From Halicephalobus mephisto (Eukaryota > Nematoda > Chromadorea > Rhabditida > Panagrolaimidae): DNA of 64,000 bases. Position 1 is the first letter of the stretch. Every line of letters starts with the position of its first letter. Location of the stretch: contig SWDT01000106.1 of assembly GCA_009193035.1 (NCBI GenBank), positions 18,345 through 82,344 on the forward strand, given 5' to 3'. Shown in pieces: positions 21,251-33,794 of the stretch. The position numbers and the translations under genes were made by a program. Below the pieces are notes generated by a model, which did not search any database, was not told where the DNA came from, and saw only the letters and a list, made by a program, of their open reading frames with translations.

Positions 21251-24200
21251 TCAAGAAAGATCAGCAGAACTGTCGACGTCGGAAATACTTGAAGAAGTAC
21301 AATTTGCTTCTGATTGAACATCTGGCTGATTTTCAGGATACTGTAACTGATTATCGTTTTCATCTGAATTGTGATTTTGATGATTGAATCGATCTGGTTC
21401 TCGACAGATTAAAAATGGAACGTAGAACATTTTTGAATTCAATAAAACAGAAGCCGTAGAATTCAGAAGGGGCAGAAATCCGAGGAGATCGCTGAGTCGA
21501 GGTCCGTCTTCGCACTGGGAGAGATGGATCTGGAGGGCCTTCACGAATTGGTCCTGGATAAGCTGGACCTTGGGGGCGTAGACGGAGTGCAGATGGGTCA
21601 TTTTTTCGTCGTCTGAAAAAAGTTAATTTATCAAGTTTCAAAAAAATCACTTTTTAGAGTAGTTACTGTAACTTCAAAAATCAGTTATTATTTTTAATAA
21701 TTTTTATTTTAGCAGTCTGAGTTTTCTAGAATTCAGTAGATTCTGAAAATTTTGAAGACTTTGTAGGAGATTCTGGAAGTTTCAACTAGATTTTGGAAAC
21801 TTCCAGAATCCATTAGGAGGTCCTGAAGACTTCGTAAAAGATTTCAGAAATTTTCAGAATTTAGTTGGAACTTCCAGAATTCAATCGAAGCTTCTGGAAA
21901 TTTCGAGAATTTTTATAAACATTTCAGAAATTTTCAGAATCTAGTTGGAACTTCCAGAATTCAATCGAAGCTTCAGAAAACCTTGTAAAAGATTGCCGAA
22001 ATTTTTCAGAATCCAATTAAAGCTTTCAAAAATTTCGAGAATTTTTATAAAAATTTCTAAAATTTTACAGAAGATCTTAGAAATTTTTGGAATCTCGTTG
22101 AAACTTCCAGAATCCATCGGGAGATTCTAGAAATTTCCAGAATCCTGTGGGAACTTCTGAAATTTTACTGAAGATTCTGAAAATTTTCGGAATCTAGTTG
22201 AAATTTCCAGAATCCAATGAAAATTCCGAACTTTTTCGGAATCTAATTGAGGTGTCTGAAATCCCCTAAAATTTGATAAAAGTTCCTAGAAATTCGTTTC
22301 AAAATAATTTCGTAAAAAATCTATTTTTAATTTTTAAAACATAATTTTTTGATTTTGAAGTTACTGTAGAAAATAAAAAATTCGAAAAATATAACACTTG
22401 ATTTTGAAGCAAGATTACTGTAACTTAGAAACGACTCTTGAAGAGAAATTTGTTGAAAAATTTACCTGTGGTCGGATTACCGTAATGAACCAAAGCGATG
22501 GCTTTGAGACAAACGTAGGCTTCTAACGTTATCCGGAGCTTCGAAAAAACGTTCAAAAGAGCAGTGAATTTTTCTATCAACTGTCCGGCTTCCTTCACGA
22601 CGTTCTCTATCGGGATGTGCTTGTTGAGGATTGACGAAAGCCGTCGTTGGAAAATAAGCAGATTTGTGTGGGAGTCTTCGAAGGAAGGCTGATCCAAATC
22701 GACTTCATCCGCTCGATCACATCGGGTACAGACAGCGTAGAAACAAGCAGAAATGAGCACCTGAAAAATAACGAATTTATTCATTGGATAGTGACTTTAA
22801 AGTCAATTTTTTCTCAGTCACTGTCCTCAAAATATATAAACAATGATTGACAGTAAATATTGTTATCAAACAATAAAATTTAGAGAAAATTATAGATAGT
22901 GTCCAAAAATTACTTTTCTTAGTCACTATCCAGACAATTTGTACTGATAATGGAAATTGATCGAATAGTGTCTACGAAAGTACAAAAATCACTTTTTCAG
23001 TCACTATCTGAATGATTTTGTTGGTAGTGAAAATTGCCTGAATAGTGTCTAAAAATCGTTCAAATCAGTCACTATCCAAACAATTTCTATTACCAATGAA
23101 AGTTGATTGGATAGTGTCTACGAGAGTACAAAAATTGTTTTTTCAGTCACTATCCAAAGAATTTCTATTACCAATGAGAGTTGATTGGATAGTGTCTACG
23201 AGAGTACAAAAATCGTCTTTTCAGTCACTATCCAGACAATTTCTACTGCGAAGATATGACTGGCCGAATAGACAATATTCTTGGTAAAAAATGCAAATAT
23301 CAGATAGTGTCTACGAGAGTACAAAAATTACTCATTTCAGTCACTATCCTTGGGTAGATTTTCAACATAAGGATAGTGACTATTTTGAAATCTTTCCAAA
23401 TACTATTTAATTTTTACAGTAATCCAAACTAAAACTGACCAGTTCCGACCATCTCTGAGTCAACAAATGAGTGTGGACTTCGACGGGGAGCTCGTTGTAG
23501 AAAGGAAGGACTTTGGTCCATTCCACGAGCTGCTCGACAATTTCGTCTCCGATTTTTGATAATCTCAAACTTGCAGCTGCAGTTTCTTCTGGATTGGGTC
23601 TTCCACCACGAATCTGAAGTCCTCTGAGATTCAACAATTGCTCTAATCTGTCGACTTCGATCAATTCTTGAATTAAATTTTTGTTTGGACGAACGAAGCA
23701 AACTGAAGAAAAATTTTCTTCTTTTTCTTCGTTGTTCGGAGATTCAGTTTCGAAATTCTCATCACTTAGATAATCTTCGTCGTCTAGGAATTCTGAATCA
23801 ACCGGCTGTTCCGGGGCAGACACGGCGTATCGAGGGATGTACCGTAATCGGGAGGTGTGGGGAACTTCAAAGTCCAACTGTCGGATATTCAGAGTCCGAA
23901 TTCTTTGACGGATTTTTTGATATTTTCTCTAAAAATTAAAAAATCAAAATAATTTTAACATTTTTAAAAAAATTCAAAAATTAAAATAATTTTAACATTT
24001 TTAAAAAAACTTCAAAGGCTTTAAAATTTTACAGTACATTTTGGAAACTTTTTCAAGAATTTAAAGTACTTTTAAAAATATCTTCAAATTTTCAAAAATT
24101 TTAGGATTTTTTATTAGTTTTTGAAATTTCGGAAATTTTCAATTTTTTAGTTTTCAAAATTTCGAAAATTTTAGGATTTCTTAAATTTAAGAAATTTTCA

Positions 24201-24646
24201 ATGTTTTATTAATTTTTGAATTTTCAAAAATTTTTTAAATTTTCAATTTTTTAGATTTTAGGAATTTTTAATTTTTTTTATTAAAGTTTTTAAAATTTCA
24301 AAAATTTTAATTTTTTTATTAATTTTTGAATTTTCGAAAATTTTAATTTTTTTTATTAATTTTTAAAATTTAGAAAATTTTAAATTTCTTTATTAGTTTT
24401 TAGAATTTCGAAAATTTTCAATTTTTTAGTTTTCGAAATTTCGGAAATTTTAGAAATTTTGAATAATAAAATTTTCAAAAATTAAAAAATTAAACTGACC
24501 TTGTAGTGGGCATAAATGCCTCTGGCTTTGCTGGAATGTTTCGGTCTCGACAAGATTCTTCTAGGATTAACTTTAATTTTCTGATTACTCCGGATTCTGG
24601 CGGGGCACGGGGGTCGAGATCGGGTCACTCCCTCGACTGCGTACAT
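21251..24646 (-). CDS. Nuclear receptor ligand-binding-domain protein, NR6/GCNF-like, no DNA-binding domain seen
   Basis: Exons on the minus strand: 24646-24500, 23928-23440, 22760-22466, 21612-21251; 430 aa, all in phase. The ligand-binding domain occupies about residues 150-370. The helix 3-5 signature 'LVEWTKVLPFYNELPVEVHT' and 'LLTQRWSELVLISACFYAV' match the general receptor pattern (W-K-x-P-F-x-x-L ... LL-x-x-W-x-EL) and are closest by eye to vertebrate GCNF ('WIKKLPFF... LLSSTWQELILL'). 'LEAYVCLKAIALVH' is helix 7-8 and 'GPRLSDLLGFLPLLNSTASV' is helix 9-10. No C4 zinc fingers occur in the four exons. The first exon (basic, 'RSNQKIKVNPRRILSRPKHS') begins at an ATG after AAATAAAAG, so a far upstream exon remains possible, but I found no finger signature on this strand up to 33.8 kb. 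DHR4/NHR-91 membership is a guess. Confidence 0.75.
22785..23375. repeat. CACTATCC / GGATAGTG dyad repeat array, copy 2 (nuclear receptor intron)
   Basis: At least eight dyad units in the intron 22761-23439. A typical unit reads TTTCAGTCACTATCCAAA, then AATTTCTATTACCAATGA, then GATTGGATAGTGTCTACGAG. Units are about 75 bp here and more regular than in the cyclase intron. Confidence 0.9.
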
Positions 24647-25170
24647 CTTTTATTTTTTAAAAAATTTTTATAGAACTTCATAAACCACAACTATCCTGAA
24701 AAATTTTTATCATTTTCATCTATCATTTCGAAATCAATAGTTCTTGCGAATCCGAGAAAAATAAAAATATTTTAAAACAAAAATATTTTAAAATAAAATT
24801 GAACTGGTCGGCACGGATGCTCAAGGACAGTCTTTCCTAGTTGAGAGCCATCAATTCCGAAATTCGGACCAGTCAACTGCCCTTGTATCCTTCTGGGTCA
24901 GTCTGTACACGACCTCTTTTCTCGCAAAATGTCCGATTGCGGGTCACGGTCTTTTTGAATTTCGGAAAAACTCAACAAAATGGGCCTCGTGGACAAAAGC
25001 GACCTTGACTCGGAAAAGGCCTTTTTTGAGGATTGTAAAAGCATGTATCTTGTGGTTATGAATAGGGTAGTTTTCGTGTCAAGAGCAATCACAAAAAAGG
25101 AAGCGAGAGGAGTCCGAAAAGTTCCGAAATCAAAACAAGGAGTTAGGGTCCTAGAAAGAAAATTATAATT
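24647..25170. promoter_or_regulatory. Upstream region of the NR6-like gene with a GC-richer island
   Basis: 24800-25160 is clearly less AT-rich than its surroundings. It contains ACTGGTCGG and CGGACCAGT about 70 bp apart as an inverted pair. A short open frame (GLVDKSDLDSEKAFFEDCK) is present on the plus strand but has no recognisable similarity. Most likely promoter or 5' UTR; that is inference from position. Confidence 0.35.
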
Positions 25171-28100
25171 TCTAAAATTAAAAATAAAACGTCAAATTTT
25201 GAAAATTAACTTTTATTTAAAAATTAAAATTTTAAAAAAATTATGATTTAAATTTAGAAAAAAATTATGATTTAAATTTTTAAAAAATCATAATTTCTAA
25301 AATTAAAAACAAAATACAGAATTTTGAAAATTAACTTTTATTTAAAAATTAAAATTTTAAAAAAATTAAAATTTCTAAAATTAAAAACAAAACGCTAAAT
25401 TTTGAAAATTAACTTTGATCTCGAAATGAAAGCTTTTTTCGATTTAATATGGTATTACAGCGAAATTTTCTGTTTTTAAAATTGCTGAAATGAATAAAAA
25501 TTTCGAAATATACACACAAAAAAAACGTAACTTTTGACTTGATAACAATTGCGAAATGTAACAAAAATTTAACAGAATAGTCACATTTTTATAAGTATTT
25601 GACTTTTGTGATGAAGATTAAAACTTAATAGTGACGAATTGACTTTATTACTAAACTAAAAGTTACACTTTTTTGTATATAATTCTACAGTCTCGATACG
25701 AAAAAAACTACTTTTTTTTCTGTTTTATTGGGCTTTAAGAAATCACAAAAGATAAAACTGGCAATTTATTGAAGGAAATGGTACAAAAGAAACCCGTTTT
25801 ACCATTTTTTCCAAAACAGCTTTGTGGGTTGTTTGGCACTCTGGCCAAAACAGACCAGACGTCCTCCTTGTTTCGCGCAGCAGTCCAATTTTCGAGGAAA
25901 CTGAAATCAAATGAAACTCGAGAGCTTTCCTCTTGGGAGATCCGAACGGGTTTCCAGCTGTCTCCGGCTGGCAATATCCTCATCAATTTGCTTCTTGCGC
26001 AAAGAAACAAATCAAGAAGAAAATTAAAATTTTCCATTTGGGACCCATGAAAAATAAAAAACTAAGAAGATAATCTGATCTCGGAAAAACAGGGTTGGGT
26101 CTTGTTGTGGAAAAATACAACAAGAAAATTGAAAACTTTCCAATCGAGATCTGGAAAAATAAAAAAATAATTTTTAAAAATAATAATTTAGATTTATTCT
26201 GAAAAAAAAATTGAAAATTTTCCAGTCGAGATCTAGAAAAATAAAAAAATAATAATTTAGATTTATTCTGGAAAAAATAAAAATTTTCCAGTCGAGATCT
26301 GGAAAAATAATAATTAGCTCTTATTTAGAAAAAATAAAATTGAAAATTTTCCAGTTGAGATCTGGAAAAATAAAAAAATAATTTTTAAAAATAATAATTT
26401 AGATTTATTCTGAAAAAAATAAAAATTTCCCAGTTGAGATCTGGAAAAATAATAATTAGCTCTTATTTAGAAAAAATAAAATTGAAAACTTTCCAGTCGA
26501 GATCTAGAAAAATTTAAAAAATAATAATTAGGTCTTATTTAGGAAAAAAACTAAAATTTTTAAAAATCTAATTTTAAAAATTTGGTGTTTGTTTGAAAGA
26601 TTAAGAATTTCCATCCAAGACCCAAGAACACTAACAACTACAAAAAGAGGGCAATCAGATTTTGAAATAAGATAATTTTGCTTTATTCTAAAAAAAATAA
26701 AAAAATAGAGTATTTCCTTTAGAGATGGACAAAAAATAAAAAATAAATTTAATTTTTTCGAGACCCAGGAAAAACAGAAAATTTAGAAAGTTTGGTTTTG
26801 ACAAGAAAAAATCATTTTTGAATTAAAAAATTAAATTCTTTCCGAAACTAAAAAAAAACAGAAAATTTAGAAAGTTTGGTTTTGACAAGAAAAAATCATT
26901 TTTGAATTAAAAAAATTAAATTCTTTCCGAAATTCAAAAAAAACAGAAAATTTAGAAAGTTTGGTTTTGACAAGAAAAAATCACATTTCTGAATTAAAAA
27001 AATTAAATTCTTTTCGAGACCCAGGAAAAACAGAAAATTTATAAAAAGAAAAGTTTGGTCTTGACAAGAAATAATCATATTTTGAAACAAAATAAATAAA
27101 TTCTTCCAAAGATCTAGGAAGATCAAAAACTACAAAAAGAAAAGTCTGGTCTTGACAAGAAATAATTTAATTATATTTTTGAATTAAAAAAATTAAATTC
27201 CTCTTAAGATCCAGAAAGATCAAAAAATTTAGAAAGTCTGGTCTTGACAAGAAAAAAACCATTTTTGGTTTAAAAAATTAAATTCTTTTCAAGACTCAGG
27301 AAGATCAGAAAATTACAAAAAAAATCTGGTCTTGACAAGAAAAAAACCGTTTTTGGTTAAAAACTTAAATTCTTTCCGGGACCCAGGAAAATTTAAGAAT
27401 TACAAAAAAAATCTGGTCTTGACAAGAAAAAATCACATTTCTGAATTAAAAAAATTAAATTCTTTTCGAGACCCAAGAAAATCAGAAAACTAAAAAAAGT
27501 CTGGTCTTGACAAGAAAAAACCGTTTTTGAATTGAAAAAATTAAATTCTTTTCGAGACCCAGGAAGATCAAAGAATTACAAAAAAAGAAAGTCTGGTTTC
27601 GGGAGGTGACAGTTGGATCTCGTGGTGGAAAGAAGGTCAAAAACAACTGTCTTTTGCCATTTTTTCCACTGCAAAAGGGGCAATCTGGGTAAATGGAGAT
27701 GGATTGTTTTTGGATTATTTCGGATTTGACAAATCTTCTTCACAAGGAATTTTAGAGTTTGTAAGACCGAAAATCAATTATCTTTGATTACCTAAGTCTT
27801 GGAACGAGTGGATTTCAGGATTTAAGAAAGATAAAGCAAAAGAACAAAGATAAGCCAAAAAAAATTTTATTTTTGAAAGAAATTTGGAAAATTATAAAGT
27901 GAAAAATTCTTAAAAATTTTAAATAACAAAAATTGAAAATTTTCATTCTAAAAAAACAGAAAAATTCGGGAATTTTTGGTCCTAACTCGAAACTGAAAAA
28001 ATACATATTAATTACTGTAGGATATAAGTTTTCAAGAAATAAAAATTTTAGAAAGAAAATGTTAAAAAAAATTTAACAATATTCGTTGCAGGACCAGGGA

Positions 28101-29534
28101 TTACTGTAAGTTCTTGAATCCTGACATGAAACTCTCCAAAAAGTACAATTGTTACTGTAAAAAATGAATTTCAAAAATTAAAATATCCTAAAACGAAAAT
28201 ATTTTTTAAAAAATTTATTCTATTCGCTTCGGGACCAAAAATTATGAAATTTTCAATCCTGACACGAAATTCTCCAAAAAATACAATCATTACTGTAAAA
28301 AATGAATTTCAAAAATTAAAATATTTTTAAAAAAATTTATTTTATTCGCTTCAAGATCAAAAATTATGAAATTTTCAATCCTGACACGAAATTTAAATTT
28401 CTATTTTTTGAATAATTATTGTTTGTTTATAATTTTCGAACTTATTGATCATGAAAAATTTTCTCCATGTAGTCTTCTATGAAATCAAGTATCTCTGTTT
28501 TTCGAAATTTTTCAATGTCTATTTTTAAATTTTTTCTTTATTTTTTAAAAATATTTTTTTCATGTTATTTACATTGAAATTTCATCTTTCAATTGTGATA
28601 ATTAAAAATTAAAACTTTCATAAAATAATATTTCAGATTATTTTTCAACGAAAAAATTTTATTTTATTTAATTAAAAATATTTTTAAAATTTAAAATAAT
28701 TTTTATTTAACAAATTTCAATTTTTTTGAATTTAATTAAAGAATGTTTTAAAATAATTTTTATTTAAAAAATTTTTTTGAATGTCCTAAAACGAAAAAAA
28801 TTAAAGTAATTTTTATTTAAGAAATAAAGTTATTTTTATTTAAAAATTAAAATAATTTTTATTTTAAAAAATTTTTAAATAATTTTAAAATTTCCCTGAA
28901 TGTCTTAAAACAAAAAAAATTTAAATAATTTTTATTTTAAAAATTTTTAAATAATTCTAAAATTTCCCTGAATGTCTTAAAACAAAAAAAATTTAAATAA
29001 TTTTTATTTTAAAAATAAAATTATTTTCACTTAAAAAATAAAATTATTTTTATTTTAAAATAATTCTAAAATTTCCCTGAATGTCCTAAAACGAAAAAAT
29101 TTGAAATTATTTTTTCCAAATATCTTGAAACAAAAAAATTTAAATAAATTTAATTAAAAATTTTCCCTGAATGTCTTAAAACGAAAAAAACTTTTTAATC
29201 AACCAAATAAAAATTCCAAAAATAAGCATGTTTGTTTTTTCATCCATAAATCAATGAAAACAGTCTCAAGCCCTGAGGCAATGAAAAAATCAATAATTTT
29301 TTATTTTTTAAATTTAAATTTCATAAATTTTTAGATTTCTAAAAAAAGATAAAAGAATAATTTTTTTGTGGGTGGCAAATTTTAAGAAAAAAAATAATAG
29401 TGCTGTTTCCAAAAGTGGTGTGATCGTTGAAAATGATAAATGCCTCAAGAACCAGACGACAGCAGCTGATTGTTCTTTTCTTTTTCGACTAAATTGCTCT
29501 TTGACTTTTGGGAGTGACTTAAAAACCATTCTTT
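25171..29534. repeat. Gene-poor stretch of several tandem-repeat arrays
   Basis: No supported gene. 26090-26540: repeats of TTTTCCAGTCGAGATCTGGA with AT spacers. 26760-27600: nine to ten copies of a unit of about 88 bp containing GTCTGGTCTTGACAAGAAAA and TTCGAGACCCAGGAAAA. 28020-28410: two to three copies with AATCCTGACACGAAATTCTC. 28700-29190: repeats with CCCTGAATGTCTTAAAAC. GC-richer islands lie at 25730-26040 and 27600-27790; the first is open in two frames without a family I recognise. Confidence 0.8.
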
Positions 29535-30125
29535 GCTTTATTTTCAGTCACTATCTTCGACAAGACGGTGATGTAATAGACACTATTCTTCCTTAATAAT
29601 AGAGACTAGGATAATGTTTAAAATTATTTTTTTTTAGTCACTATCCTTGATACAGAAGTTGCTAGAATAGTGACTGGATCAATAAGCACTATTCGGTTTT
29701 AACTAAAAATTTTGGATAGTATCCGAAAATTACTTTTTCAGTCACTATCTTCGACAAGACGGTGATGTAATAGACACTATTCTTCCTTAATAATAGAGAC
29801 TAGGATAATGTTTAAAATTGTTTCTTTCAGTCACTATCCTAGGCCTAAAATTGCTAAAATAGTAACTGGACCAATAGGTATTATTTTTCCTTAGTGAGAG
29901 ATTTCTGGAAAGTGTCCAGAAATTGTCCACTTCAATCACTATCCTTATTGTTTATATGGATAATAGAAATTGCAAAAATAGTGTCCAAAAACTGTTCTTT
30001 TTAATCACTATCCAGTCATTTTAGAGCAGTTATGGATAGTGTTCAAAAATTGTTTATTTCAGTCACTATCCGGGCAATTTGTACAAAGAAATAATATCTT
30101 TATTAATGTCAGTCACTATCCCAAA
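29535..30125. repeat. CACTATCC / GGATAGTG dyad repeat array, copy 3 (intergenic)
   Basis: Same family as copies 1, 2 and 4. It contains a long direct repeat: the segment beginning CAGTCACTATCTTCGACAAG occurs at about 29546 and again at about 29740, about 194 bp apart and nearly identical. Confidence 0.9.
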
Positions 30126-31094
30126 AGTTCCTCAAGAAAGTGGCTATTCAACTTTTTCTTTTGTCTATTGACTAAATTAACTTTTGTCTTTCACACTAAA
30201 AATTGCGAATTGACTTTGTCAAAACTGGCATCTTTCTATTTTGAAGGACCGCTTCCGCAGTCCGTGGTCAGTCAGCTGACGGGGAAAGCCGAATTTGGAC
30301 TCGTGTGTTCCGCTTTTTACTCATTCACATTTCCCGTTCTATGGCCCGAACGGTCCGTAGTTTTTCGATTAATATTCAACTCCATAAAACCCTCCATATA
30401 AAAATCAGAATAAATCCCGCAATTTCCTTGCAATATTCCGGCAGGTCAGACAGGGTTTTTATATTTGTATTTGTGGAAATTTCGAAATTAAAATAAAATT
30501 TACAGTTTCCTTTCAATATTCCGGCAGATTGGTGTTTTTATTTTTACGTTTATGAAGATTTCGAAATCGAAGTAAAATCCGCAATGTGTTCGCAACATTC
30601 CGGCAGATCGGTGCTTTTAAATTTATGAAGATTTCGAAATTAAAACAAAGTCCGCAATCTGTTCGCGGTATTCCAGTCGACGTTTATGTTCGTATCTACG
30701 AAGATTTCGAAATCCAAATAAAATCCTAATTTGCCCGCAATTGTCTGGAAAATTTGTATTTTTATTTTTACATTTATGAAGATTTCGAAATCAAAAATCC
30801 GCAACATGCTCGCGATATTCCGGCAGCTCGATCGACGTTTATGTTCATATCTACGAAGATTTCGAAATCCAAATAAAATCCTAATTTGCCCGCAATTGTC
30901 TGGAAAATTAGTACTTTTATTTTTACATTTATGAAGATTTCGAAATCCAAATAAAATCCTAATTTATCCACAATTGTCTGAAAAATTTGTATTTTTATTT
31001 TTACGTTTCTGAAGATTTCGAAATCGACATAAAATTCCCAATCCACTTGCAAATTTTTGACAAATTGATATTTTTATTTATACATTTATACATT
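30126..31094. repeat. GC-richer island followed by about 78-bp tandem repeat
   Basis: 30230-30400 is less AT-rich and has the perfect palindrome GTCAGCTGAC at about 30270. 30430-31090 holds about eight copies of a 75-80 bp unit with GAAGATTTCGAAATCCAAAT, AAATCCTAATTTGCCCGCAA and TTGTCTGGAAAATTTG. No supported gene. Confidence 0.82.
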
Positions 31095-31789
31095 GAAATT
31101 AAAATAAAATTCGCAACGTGGTTGCAACATTCGGCCAGATTGGGTTGCTCAATTGTTGTGCAAAAATTTAATTCGACTTTGACTTTGATGTCGACCTCGA
31201 AATAGATCAATTTCTGTAGTTTCTAGTCCGGAATGACGGCTGCTGGATAATTGTAAAACTGCGAAAAACACTCGTTTTAGTTGTTATTAAACAATCTTTA
31301 AAAATTTGTTTATATTTCTTCGAAAATTTAAGTTTTTCTTTAAAAAAATTAGGGTTTTTTTCTTTAAAAATTCAATTTTTTCTTAAAAAATTCAAGTTTT
31401 TCTTCAAAAATTAAAGTTTTTTTTAAAAAATTTGAATTTTCTTAAAAAATTAAAGTTTTTCTTCAAAAATTAGAATTTTTTCTTAAAAAATTTAAGTTTT
31501 TCTTCAAAAATTTGTTTATATTTCTTTAATTTTTAAAAAAAACTTAAATTTTTAAAGTTTTTTTTGGATTTTTAAAAATTTTATATATTGAATTTATTTT
31601 TTTTTGAATTTTTTATTAATTAAATTTGAATTTTTTTTTATTGGAAAATTAAAATTATATTTTTTTAAATTTGATATTAAGTTTTTAATTTTTTTATTTT
31701 TAAATTTAATAATTTTTTAGATTTTTTAATTTAAAAATTGGTTTTTTTTCTTTTTTTAAATTATATTGTTAGAAAAATTCTAAAATTAT

Positions 31790-31960
31790 TCATAATAAAT
31801 CGAAACTCTTTTACCTTTGACGCGATCGATTACTCATTGAAGTTTCGCTTCGGACGAAAGCAACCGTTGACTCTTCGCAGCACGCGGACCAGACAAAGTT
31901 CACATTTGTCTGGTCTTGTGATCAGCTGCTAGAACGACTTTATAAAAATTGGAAAGTAGG
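31790..31960. other. GC-richer island with an 11-bp perfect inverted repeat
   Basis: GACCAGACAAA (31887-31897) and TTTGTCTGGTC (31905-31915) are separated by 7 nt (GTTCACA). The arms contain the CAGAC/GTCTG core bound by SMADs. It may be a regulatory dyad or a short RNA hairpin; the sequence does not decide. Confidence 0.5.
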
Positions 31961-31979
31961 TGTCTTTGTTAAGTTGTCT

Positions 31980-33190
31980 CGAGACGAATTTTCAGCATTT
32001 CTTAGAAATTTAAAACTTGAACTTTTCAATATTTCTTAGAAATTAAGAATTTTTAGTATTTCTTAGAAATTTTAAGTTTTCAATATTTTTTAGAAATTAA
32101 GAATTTAAAATTTTTAATATTTCTTAGAAATTTAAAATTTTCATTATTTCTTAGAAATCAAGAATTTAAAATTTTCAATATTTTTTAGAAATTAAGAATT
32201 TTCATTATTTCTTAGAAATTTAAAATTTTTAAATAATGAAAGTTTTAAAATTACTTTTATAAAAAATAAAAAAATTCTTTATTAAGTTGTCTTGAAATGA
32301 ATTTTTAAAACTTTCTAGAAATTTAAAGTTTTTACAGAATTTTGAAAAGCTCAGAAATTTCGGAATTTGTTTGAATTTTGAAAAATTTAGGAATTTTTCT
32401 GTTTGAAAAATTTGTACTTTATCTTATTTGTCTTTTTGAATTCAAACTTGATTTATGAGTTGTGTCTTAACGCGAAAAATCAGTGTTCTGTTTTATTAAA
32501 GTTAGCAATCAAAGATCAAAGTCGAATTTTGGACTTCTTGTGTTAAAAAATATCTATGAATTTTTCCTACTGTAAAATTTTTTACATTTAAGTTGATAAA
32601 ATTGGATTTCTCGAATTATAATAACTTATGAATCGTGTTTTAACAAGAAAAATCAGAATTTCGATTATGAATTCTAATTTTTCGTGTTAAAAAATATCTA
32701 TGAATTTTTCCTACTGTGAAATTTTTTAAATTTGAGTTGATAAAATTAGATTTCTCGAATTATTTCGATTCTGAATTTTGAATTCTAACTTTGATAATGC
32801 GAAACATAATTTTACCGAAATTGGAACTCAGAATTCAGAATCGAAAATATAATTTTTCATGTTAAAAAATATCTATGAATTTTTCCTACTGTAAGATTTT
32901 TTAAATTCAAGTTGATAAAATTGGATTTCTCGAATTACAATGACTTATGAATCGTGTCTTAACAAGAAAAATCAGAATTTCGATTCTGAATTCCAATTTT
33001 GATAATACGAAACACAATTTTACCGAAATTGGAACTCAGAATTCAGAATCGAAGTTCTAATTTTTCATGTTAAAAAATATATATGAATTTTTCCTACTGT
33101 GAAATTTTTTAAATTTGAGTTGATAAAATTGGATTTCTCGAATTATTTCGATTCTGAATTTTGAATTCCAACTTTGATAATACGAAACAC
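31980..33190. repeat. Degenerate tandem repeats upstream of the PAF acetylhydrolase gene
   Basis: 31990-32240: short units with TTTCTTAGAAATTTAAAATT. 32440-33190: about four copies of a longer unit with AATTTTTCCTACTGTAAAAT, GAGTTGATAAAATTGGATTT and AACTCAGAATTCAGAATCGA. No gene seen. Confidence 0.8.
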
Positions 33191-33794
33191 GGAATACAAT
33201 TTGGGAAATCTCCCGATGTACCTTTGACCTCAGAAAACTCGTTTCTTTTTTTATTAGTTTACAACAGACGACCTTATCGATAATTGTCTCGTCCGATAAT
33301 TTTTTTGATCTGCAAGAAATACTCTAGTTTGCTTATTGATCTTGCTCATTAAATTTTTCCCAATGTGATCACTTTCGAACAAGACTAAAGCGCATTTTTT
33401 TTTAGCTTTTCTTTTTAGAATTTTCAGAATTCTTTCAGAAATTTTTAAAAGTTAAAAAAAATTATTAGATATTTTTAAAAATAAAAAAAAAGATTATTAG
33501 AGATTTTTAAAAATTTAAAAAAATGTTTTTAGATATTTTTAAAATTAAAAAAAAAAAGATTATTAGAGATTTTTAAAATTAAAAAAAATATTTTTAGAGA
33601 TTTTTAAAATTAAAAAAAAATTGTTTTTAGAAATTTTTTTTCAGAATTTTCCTTAGAATTTCTTTTTTAATTTTTTTAGATGTTTTTGGAATTTAGAAAA
33701 TTTTTCCGAGTTTTTTTAGGTTTTTTTAGGTTTTTTAATTTTTTGTTTGAAATTTTGAAGATTTTTTAGAATTTTTTTCTCAATTCTTGGCGAA
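33191..33794 (+). promoter_or_regulatory. Promoter region of the PAF acetylhydrolase gene
   Basis: A non-repetitive block at 33195-33400 lies 400-600 bp before the start codon. It has GTACCTTTGACCTC at about 33219, an imperfect DR1 nuclear-receptor half-site pair, and CTTATCGATAATTG with a second CCGATAAT about 25 bp on, a cluster of GATA-factor sites. In worms GATA sites often mark intestinal expression; that use here is inference. 33400-33780 is A/T-rich filler. Confidence 0.45.

Noticed and set aside
21360..21650. Second minus-strand ORF over the last receptor exon
   Set aside because: Arg/Pro-rich shadow frame; the receptor frame has clear helix 9-10 residues.
25735..26050. Overlapping ORFs on both strands in a GC-richer island
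   Set aside because: No family features, no splice context, both strands equally open. Described as an island only.
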